NCBI GenBank assembly: GCA_018399395.1
Contig: JAGYOI010000111.1
Location: 1-5,490, forward strand
Direction of reading: 5' to 3'
Origin: Prolixibacteraceae bacterium
Lineage (GTDB): Bacteria > Bacteroidota > Bacteroidia > Bacteroidales > Prolixibacteraceae
Length of the DNA: 5,490 bases
Of the stretch, positions 1 through 4,400 are shown piece by piece. Position 1 is the first letter of the stretch; the number at the start of each line of letters is the position of its first letter. The translations under genes and the position numbers were made by a program. Below the pieces are notes generated by a model. That model did no database searches. It was not told the origin of the DNA and saw only the letters and a program-made list of their open reading frames with translations.

Positions 1-484
1 ACAGGCTTTTGGCCAGGGCAAGTTCATCATTTTTCATCCTGTCCCAGGCCTGGTATTGTTCAAAAACCGATGCGGCGTTGTAATCTACTTTTATACCTTT
101 TGCTTCCAGTGTTTTGAGTATTTGTTTTTCGGTTCCCAGTGCAGCCACTACCGTTTTAAATTCACCTAATTCCTTACTTTCGGCCAATTTCCGGTATTCT
201 TTTATAAAGCCATGGCTCAGGCTTAAAACTTCGTCTTTAATAATCTCATCATTCTCAACAATTGTTGTACTGCTCATGAATGCTCCGGCGGCTTCTTCTA
301 CCGCGTTCCTGAGTGCATTTTCGAGTGCTGATTCCATGGTTTCGCCATAGCCTGTAGCTATAACCTTTTTCTCATCATCCCCCGGGATTAATGCACTCGG
401 CTCCTCATCTTGTGCATAAAGTGAAAGGGCAAATATTGTAGCTATAAATGCCAGAATAATAGTGGTTGTTTTTTTGTACATCAT
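1..484 (-). CDS. Secreted FlgT N-terminal-like / LPP20-like protein, partial (C-terminus beyond left edge)
   Basis: This is an open frame of 161 codons from an ATG at 484 that runs off the left end without a stop, so only the N-terminus is visible. Residues 1-24 are a signal peptide (Lys-Lys n-region, hydrophobic core, cleavage after LYA, mature +1 Gln). After a short acidic linker comes VIATGYGETMESALENALRN (residues 41-60) followed by AVEEAAGAFM and SSTTIVENDE. A G-x-G strand turning into an Ala-rich helix, then 'SLSHGFIKEY', is the pattern I associate with FlgT N-terminal/LPP20-like domains. In flagellated bacteria such domains occur in periplasmic or outer-membrane ring proteins, and no flagellar gene is seen here. 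It is the fourth gene of the minus-strand unit, 11 bases after the preceding stop. A second ATG lies directly after the first (481), so the exact start is ambiguous by one codon. The family call is from pattern memory. That it is a real secreted protein is near certain; its function is unknown. Confidence 0.8.
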   Translation of the reverse strand, partial: MMYKKTTTIILAFIATIFALSLYAQDEEPSALIPGDDEKKVIATGYGETMESALENALRNAVEEAAGAFMSSTTIVENDEIIKDEVLSLSHGFIKEYRKLAESKELGEFKTVVAALGTEKQILKTLEAKGIKVDYNAASVFEQYQAWDRMKNDELALAKSL

Positions 485-495
485 AAAAAAGGGTT

Positions 496-1788
496 TTACT
501 TGTTAATTGATTCAATTTGATTTTTACTCCATTGGTCGATGGTATAGTTTTCGCTAACAAATGCTATCAAATTATTGATATGCGGATATTGTATTTCATT
601 GAGGCATAATAGCATATTGCCAATTAAGAATTGTTGTTCGGGATTGAGCATGAAACCCATAATAAGATATGGCAATGCCATTTTTGGCTTTTCGAGCAAA
701 CGAAATGTTGCCCCGGTAAGGTTCATGTTTTGTGCGCTTACACCTTCATAGTTGACTGATTGTTTTAGGAGCACCAGTGCTGAATCGGGATTGTTTAGTG
801 AAAATTGTTTTTCAGCTTCAGTGTATAGTGCATTGCTTGTTGACAAAGGAACAGTGTAAGGGCTGATTCCGCCCGCGTATGCACCAATAATGTCAAACAA
901 AGTAGGTATTTCAGGTGCTATTGATGAATGCCGGCCACAAAAATGAATTAAATTTTCCCATGTTGAATTTTGGGGGTTTAGCAACTCGATATATTGTTGG
1001 TAAAAATAGTTTTTATCAGTAAGCCGCCCCGATGATGTGAGTTCGATATACAGGAGCTGTTTTAAAGGTACTTGTAGTTTATCTTTTAACGAAAGCTCAA
1101 TATCATCGGCAAGATTAAATAAAAGCGAATCGTTATCGTTGTAAACTGAAATTTCTGTACGTGAACCAGGGTAAACGGCCTGTAAACTGTTTAGTTCATC
1201 ATTCAGGTTTATTCTTCCCGAGAGAAAATCATGTAAAAGCATTAAATAATGTGTTGATGTAAACGATGAATGGTTATACAACATTTGTGCTGATGCCTGG
1301 GTTTTGTGGCGCCGGTAATGCGCCAGTAATAAGTCATCAATTTCTAACGAATAAGGATATTGTGTTACATCAATGGTGAAATCTTTTTTCTTGCACCTAA
1401 ATGTAACCTGCCGAATGTTATTGGTGATTTCCCACCCTGATGATTGAAACATTTCAACATTGGCCTGGAAATGGAAAGAAGTATAATCAACAAAGAGCTG
1501 AAAATAATCGCCCTTCAATTTATTCTGTTTTGCAAAATTTAGGTATAACTGATAAGTTCCGGTTAAATCAATGGCTTGCATCCTGAGTCTTTTTTCAAGT
1601 GCCGCCAGTGCTCGCGAGCTTAGATTTTCTGTTTCGGGATAACAGGTCACTACGTATTCATCCCGGTTTTCAGAAATTTGAAAACGGGTTTGATGCTTAT
1701 GATAAGAATAAGGTTGCCCCGCAACCAAAACGGGGCAACACAATATTATAAAAATAAGCAATCGTTTAAATATCGTCGTCGTCGGCAC
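496..1788 (-). CDS. Secreted protein with LPP20/FlgT-like N-terminal helix and TPR-like C-terminus, unknown function
   Basis: The stop is the TAA at 498-496. The frame is open back to an ATG at 1971, but that start would overlap the upstream gene by over 200 bases and would bury the signal peptide 70 residues in. I prefer the GTG at 1788 (430 aa, 23-base overlap with the upstream gene). This puts KRLLIFIILCCPVLVAG near the N-terminus, with cleavage after VAG at about residue 24 and mature +1 Gln. GTG 1806, CTG 1791, TTG 1761 and a non-canonical ATA 1773 are alternatives. Residues 57-84 hold a charged/Ala helix with RLRMQAIDLTGTYQLYLNF, resembling the helix that starts LPP20/FlgT-like domains. 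Residues about 320-400 look like two or three degenerate TPR helices (ALYTEAEKQFSLNNPDSALV). The middle, about 100-310, I do not recognise. It is the third gene of the operon and shares secretion and fold hints with its neighbours. Gene reality is high; start and fold are moderate. Confidence 0.8.
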   Translation of the reverse strand: MPTTTIFKRLLIFIILCCPVLVAGQPYSYHKHQTRFQISENRDEYVVTCYPETENLSSRALAALEKRLRMQAIDLTGTYQLYLNFAKQNKLKGDYFQLFVDYTSFHFQANVEMFQSSGWEITNNIRQVTFRCKKKDFTIDVTQYPYSLEIDDLLLAHYRRHKTQASAQMLYNHSSFTSTHYLMLLHDFLSGRINLNDELNSLQAVYPGSRTEISVYNDNDSLLFNLADDIELSLKDKLQVPLKQLLYIELTSSGRLTDKNYFYQQYIELLNPQNSTWENLIHFCGRHSSIAPEIPTLFDIIGAYAGGISPYTVPLSTSNALYTEAEKQFSLNNPDSALVLLKQSVNYEGVSAQNMNLTGATFRLLEKPKMALPYLIMGFMLNPEQQFLIGNMLLCLNEIQYPHINNLIAFVSENYTIDQWSKNQIESINK

Positions 1789-3088
1789 CAGAAATTGAGT
1801 ATTCACTTTTCTTTGTTTGTTGCCTTTGTGGTTGGGTATGGGTTCCGCCATTACCGTCTTCATCGTTTGAGTCAATAAACTGTTCCTGTAAATCACGGGC
1901 TTGTTCTGCGTTCGAGGGTGTCCATGCAACAACATATCCGGCCACATCTGTTCCTGAAACAGGGTGAACACCTCTCCACTGACGAATTTGCTCTGTTGCC
2001 AGGTTTAATGTGCTTTCTTTGGCTTTAACCGAGTTTTGCCACTTTTGCTGCGAGAAATAAGCGTTTGTGCCATCGTCATATTCTCTCAGTTTTTCAATAT
2101 TGGTGAGCGATTCAGTAGCCACAATATCTTCAGCCACAAAGTTTTTTATATTATTTACAGCCCTCAGCCTTGCCTGGCTGTATGCCCTGCTGAATGCAGC
2201 TGAGCGGCGTGAGCTGGTAGAGCGTACTTCCTGTTGGCCGAAGCCATAAATTACCATTTGTCCTTCATTGTTAAACGTCACCCAGGTACCCAGTCTTTTT
2301 ACTAAGTCATCGCTTGACATCGCATTAATCCTGTCTTTTGAATTTTTCACCCTTGAAACAGGCATTTGATAGGCAGCATTGTTTTTTATTACAGAAGCTA
2401 ACGATTGAAACTCGGGTGAATACTTCATACAAACAGCAACCTGATAATCGTCTTTTCCGGCATCACCTTCGGCAGTTTTCACAACCGAGCAACCTTTTAC
2501 CATCCCGGCAACCAATGATTTTACCGTTTGATTGAAATTTTGTTCGTAAACAGCTTTCTTCTTTGATTCATTCATCTTGGCAATTTCGTCTTCTGAAACG
2601 CCCAGGGCTGACAAGGCTTTATCGAGTGATTTGTCGACCACTTTTGCAGCTTTTTGCAGCATGGTAGCTTTTGACTTTGCATCCGGGTCTTCGCCTTCGA
2701 TAATATCTTCAAGCATTTCAAATCCGCGACCTGAGGTTATTTGTTCTCCGGCCATCCTAAGCAAATTCATTTTTGCAGTTAATTCGGCAATTGAATAGGC
2801 TACATTACGTGAATTTACAAAGCCGGGCAAGTTGCTTGGCCGCGCTGTAGAAGCTGCTGCAACTACGTAAATTGAACCATCGGAATTAATAACACCTAAT
2901 GATTTACCTTTACGTGAAAGAATTCCCGATATGTTTTCACGCAATACATCTTCAGGAAATTCTTCAATTTGAGTGGTAACCTCTTGTGTTTCCTGTACGG
3001 CAGGGTTCTTAGCTAAGTCGGCAGGGTTTTGCCCATAAACAACAAAGCCTGTAAACATAAATAATAAAAGAGCTAATTTCTTGTTCAT
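1766..3088 (-). CDS. Secreted protein with two LPP20-like modules and acidic C-terminal tail (DUF6844-like)
   Basis: This 440-aa protein starts at an ATG two bases after the stop of the preceding gene (TAATCATG junction), which argues for translational coupling. Residues 1-19 are a signal peptide (NKK, then LALLLFMFTGFVVYG) with +1 Gln; there is no lipobox. Two similar halves are visible. In module 1 (about 45-235), a strand GSIYVVAAAS leads into an Ala-rich helix (VAYSIAELTAKMNLL), a long Lys/Asp/Ala helical insert (about 130-195), then a closing strand pair DYQVAVCMKYSP. In module 2 (about 265-400), GQMVIYGFGQQEV leads into an Ala/Arg helix (RAYSQARLRAVNNIKNF), then VAGYVVAWTPSN. The order strand, 'A..R..A' helix, insert, closing strands is the LPP20-like layout. 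The tail from 405 on is low complexity (Asp/Gly/Gln-rich) and ends DDDDI, probably disordered. I associate this architecture with DUF6844-type proteins, but this needs an HMM search. The role is unknown; a structural envelope part is inferred. Confidence 0.85.
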   Translation of the reverse strand: MNKKLALLLFMFTGFVVYGQNPADLAKNPAVQETQEVTTQIEEFPEDVLRENISGILSRKGKSLGVINSDGSIYVVAAASTARPSNLPGFVNSRNVAYSIAELTAKMNLLRMAGEQITSGRGFEMLEDIIEGEDPDAKSKATMLQKAAKVVDKSLDKALSALGVSEDEIAKMNESKKKAVYEQNFNQTVKSLVAGMVKGCSVVKTAEGDAGKDDYQVAVCMKYSPEFQSLASVIKNNAAYQMPVSRVKNSKDRINAMSSDDLVKRLGTWVTFNNEGQMVIYGFGQQEVRSTSSRRSAAFSRAYSQARLRAVNNIKNFVAEDIVATESLTNIEKLREYDDGTNAYFSQQKWQNSVKAKESTLNLATEQIRQWRGVHPVSGTDVAGYVVAWTPSNAEQARDLQEQFIDSNDEDGNGGTHTQPQRQQTKKSEYSISGADDDDI

Positions 3089-3090
3089 GA

Positions 3091-3588
3091 TTATTGAATT
3101 AAGGGTTTATAAATTGCATAGTAGAAAACAGAATTATCCTCTTCAAGCCAAGTTCCCAGCGGTTTTAACGAGCGCACAAAACCTTCTGTGTCCTCCCTTA
3201 TGGTTTCTAAGTACGAGTCGGAAATAACTACCTTTTTTTCACCATTAACTTCGGTTACTTCTTCAGAAGTACTCATTTGTGTAGATGAGGTTATGTCGGC
3301 ACCATTTACATAAACCGAGACTTCTTTTTGGGCTTTAACCATTCCAATCCGTCTTAAATCCGACATCCGCTTTTTGCCACGTTCAACAGCTGATACGCCA
3401 ACAATATAGGTGGTGTCGTTATGTTCAACTAAATCGCACCCGCCATACATTAACATGGGGTTCGATTTAATGTTATCGAACAGGGTTTGTGCGTTGGAAA
3501 CTTGAACTGTGGTTATAATAATAAAGAAGGCTATAGCATAGCCGGGATAAGATAAGCGCTTGCGGTTTGTTTCTTTTATACTATTCAT
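3091..3588 (-). CDS. Secreted small LPP20-like protein, first gene of the operon
   Basis: This encodes 165 aa from an ATG at 3588. An in-frame ATG at 3624 would add 12 residues, but it lies close to the likely transcription start and would push the signal peptide further in, so I use 3588. The n-region is long and basic (MNSIKETNRKR), the core AIAFFIIITTVQV, and cleavage is after SNA at 33 with +1 Gln. The mature part has a strand TTYIVGVSAVERG (about 59-71), a basic helix MSDLRRIGMVKAQKEVSVYV (75-94) ending in an insert rich in Ser/Thr/Glu, a second helix SYLETIREDTEGFV, and a closing hairpin GTWLEEDNSVFYYAIYKPL. This strand, 'R...A..E.S', insert, 'G.W.....YYA' plan is typical of LPP20/FlgP-like domains, though those are usually lipoproteins and this one has no lipobox Cys; the single Cys (51) is internal. 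It heads the unit, directly upstream of the two-module protein. Function unknown. Confidence 0.82.
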   Translation of the reverse strand: MNSIKETNRKRLSYPGYAIAFFIIITTVQVSNAQTLFDNIKSNPMLMYGGCDLVEHNDTTYIVGVSAVERGKKRMSDLRRIGMVKAQKEVSVYVNGADITSSTQMSTSEEVTEVNGEKKVVISDSYLETIREDTEGFVRSLKPLGTWLEEDNSVFYYAIYKPLIQ

Positions 3589-3636
3589 GGTCGATGTTAT
3601 TTTAAGAGAGGTGACTAATAACACTTTAATGCATTG

Positions 3637-3667
3637 TAAAAATAATAATTCGCATCGAACAATGCAA
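3637..3667 (-). promoter_or_regulatory. Candidate Bacteroidota promoter for the secreted-protein operon (proximal)
   Basis: On the minus strand TTG (3667-3665) is followed after 20 bases by TATTTTTA (3644-3637). The latter matches the TAnnTTTG -7 consensus at all but the last base, and the spacing is close to the usual 19-21. Transcription would start near 3630, leaving a leader of about 42 bases before the ATG at 3588. The region is AT-rich, so chance matches are likely. Confidence 0.4.
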
Positions 3668-3750
3668 GCGTAAATTCGAAACTTGTTTTTACATTTTCAA
3701 TAAATTTTAATTTTTGTTGAACTACTTCCACAAACTCACCCCGCTTTTTC

Positions 3751-3784
3751 TACATTTCATTATTGTTCATTTCATTGAAATGTA
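3751..3784. repeat. 9-bp perfect inverted repeat
   Basis: TACATTTCA at 3751-3759 pairs with TGAAATGTA at 3776-3784 across 16 bases. A second CATTTCA (3768-3774) can pair with the same right arm across one base, so two alternative foldings or a protein site are possible. There is no T-run on the minus-strand side, so it does not look like an intrinsic terminator for the membrane-protein gene upstream. Confidence 0.55.
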
Positions 3785-3832
3785 ACAAAACTTCATTTTT
3801 GTGAATGGCGACAAATATATTATGAACAATAA
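3760..3832. repeat. 11-bp perfect inverted repeat, arms 51 bases apart
   Basis: TTATTGTTCAT at 3760-3770 is the exact reverse complement of ATGAACAATAA at 3822-3832. The left arm sits inside the loop of the neighbouring 9-bp repeat and the right arm lies just upstream of the TATATTTG element. It could be paired operator half-sites or an RNA tertiary pairing. By a rough estimate for this base composition, an 11-bp match at this range is unlikely but not impossible by chance. Confidence 0.5.
3812..3819 (-). promoter_or_regulatory. Candidate -7 element TATATTTG for the operon (distal)
   Basis: The minus strand reads TATATTTG, a full match to TAnnTTTG. The nearest upstream TTTTG is about 23 bases away, longer than the usual spacing, so the -33 side is weak. 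If used, transcription would start near 3805 and the operon would have a leader of more than 200 bases containing the 3751-3784 inverted repeat. One arm of an 11-bp inverted repeat (3822-3832) lies in its spacer. Confidence 0.3.
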
Positions 3833-3857
3833 GAAGCCTGTTCAAAATGAATAATCG

Positions 3858-4145
3858 TTACAATGCCCTGAACCAATCCTGAAAGTACTCACCAAACGGA
3901 ATAATTTTAGCTTCTCCCTGAATGGCATAAATTAAACTTAATAGCCAAAAGGCAAATAATACGATGCTTAACAGCCACCCGACAATGGGGATAAATTTTA
4001 AAATGAAACCTATAATGTACAGTCCCAGTGTTTGACGTATGTAGAATGATGAATATTCATCCCGCGGGTTTTGGTTCAATACCAGTGCGATTACCCATCC
4101 TACAGGAGTGATATGCGATACAATTGCTTTAACTTTAGCATCCAT
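3858..4145 (-). CDS. Small three-helix membrane protein, DUF4870/Tic20-like
   Basis: This encodes 95 aa from an ATG at 4145. The same frame is open to an ATG at 4316, but the added 57 residues are poor coding sequence and would span the promoter at 4171-4178, so I reject the longer form. Three hydrophobic segments are visible: about 7-24 (AIVSHITPVGWVIALVL), 39-57 (TLGLYIIGFILKFIPIVGW) and 58-77 (LLSIVLFAFWLLSLIYAI). Between the first and second lies a polar loop with NQNPRDEYSSFYIRQ. The loop with a (F/Y)-x-R-Q element before helix 2, the 'IPIVGWLL' turn and the closing 'A..G.....P.G' are characteristic of the DUF4870/Tic20-like family, which is abundant in bacteria and mostly without assigned function. 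It probably sits in the inner membrane. It is transcribed alone, away from mutA and toward the secreted-protein operon, with a 269-bp gap before the next start. No link to either neighbour is evident. Confidence 0.82.
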   Translation of the reverse strand: MDAKVKAIVSHITPVGWVIALVLNQNPRDEYSSFYIRQTLGLYIIGFILKFIPIVGWLLSIVLFAFWLLSLIYAIQGEAKIIPFGEYFQDWFRAL

Positions 4146-4170
4146 AATTTTCAGTTTTATTAATCCTTTA

Positions 4171-4178
4171 CAAAAATA
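4171..4178 (-). promoter_or_regulatory. -7 promoter element for the small membrane protein
   Basis: The minus strand reads TATTTTTG, a full match to the Bacteroidota TAnnTTTG element. Transcription would begin near 4164, about 19 bases before the ATG at 4145, which supports that start over upstream in-frame ATGs. I see no convincing -33 TTTG at the right distance; the nearest is a CTTTA about 23 bases upstream. Confidence 0.5.
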
Positions 4179-4218
4179 ATAAAGTTCAGGGTGGTTGCCT
4201 CTAAAGAATAGGGCAGTA

Positions 4219-4233
4219 ACCGATAAAATCGGT
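4219..4233. repeat. Inverted repeat ACCGATAAAATCGGT
   Basis: Two perfect 6-bp arms (ACCGAT/ATCGGT) are separated by AAA. The repeat lies about 41 bases upstream of the -7 element of the membrane-protein gene and about 170 bases upstream of mutA. It could be an operator for the former. It is more GC-rich than its surroundings. No T-run follows it directly. Confidence 0.4.
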
Positions 4234-4261
4234 GAAGACCGGGAAAAAACGGGTTTTTGAA

Positions 4262-4274
4262 TTTTCATTGAAAA
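4262..4274. repeat. Short palindrome TTTTCATTGAAAA
   Basis: Six-base arms TTTTCA/TGAAAA surround a single T. In AT-rich intergenic DNA this is weak evidence, but it is one of three dyads in this 255-bp divergent promoter region. Confidence 0.25.
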
Positions 4275-4295
4275 AGTTGACTGACAATTCTCATG

Positions 4296-4317
4296 TTTGC
4301 TGCATGTGCAGCGCAAA
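4296..4317. repeat. Dyad upstream of mutA, possible operator
   Basis: GCTGCA (4299-4304) and TGCAGC (4307-4312) are perfect arms around TG. The symmetry extends to TTT on the left and AAA on the right if a two-base GC insertion (4313-4314) is skipped. It lies about 55 bases upstream of the mutA -7 element, a position suited to an activator or repressor. It is unlikely to be a mutA leader structure because the predicted mutA transcript begins downstream of it. Confidence 0.4.
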
Positions 4318-4366
4318 ATTGAATTTTTTCTGCTCTTTTTTTCTCCCTTAACTCATTTAAAACAAC

Positions 4367-4374
4367 TACCTTTG
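4367..4374 (+). promoter_or_regulatory. -7 promoter element for mutA
   Basis: TACCTTTG is a full match to TAnnTTTG. Transcription would start near 4381, giving a leader of about 20 bases before the ATG at 4401. That is too short for a cobalamin riboswitch, although the enzyme uses B12. The -33 region is only a T-rich tract (about 4334-4342), so the upstream element is weak. Confidence 0.55.
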
Positions 4375-4400
4375 CCCCCGTTTTAAAATACAGTTACATT

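Larger units (their letters stand above)
3589..3857. other. Intergenic region between membrane protein gene and operon
   Basis: This 269-bp AT-rich stretch lies between two genes of the same orientation. It holds the two candidate operon promoters and the two interleaved inverted repeats listed separately. I find no credible ORF, tRNA-like fold or intrinsic terminator here. A weak TTCA/TGAA stem at 3841-3851, just after the membrane-protein stop, has no T-run. Confidence 0.6.

Noticed and set aside
114..350. Plus-strand open frame of 78 aa
   Set aside because: It is antisense to the FlgT-like gene and Ser/Ala-rich, as expected for a shadow of a coding strand. The same reasoning removes the plus-strand frames at 1678-1878, 2067-2249, 2338-2535 and 2577-2798, and the minus-strand frames inside mutA at 4712-4951, 5009-5197 and 5094-5381.
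1789..1971. N-terminal extension of the third operon gene from ATG 1971
   Set aside because: It overlaps the well-supported upstream gene by over 200 bases, reads as low-quality sequence, and would place a clear signal peptide about 70 residues from the N-terminus.
4236..4256. Intrinsic terminator (CCGGG, A-run, CGGG then TTTTT)
   Set aside because: The arms pair only three or four bases with a bulge, and no plus-strand gene ends upstream that would need it.
4146..4316. 57-residue N-terminal extension of the small membrane protein
   Set aside because: It spans a full-match -7 promoter element and several dyads, has non-membrane-protein-like composition, and the family normally starts near the ATG at 4145.
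4381..4400. Cobalamin riboswitch in front of mutA
   Set aside because: The predicted leader is only about 20 bases, and no B12-box-like or multi-stem region is visible in the 255-bp gap.
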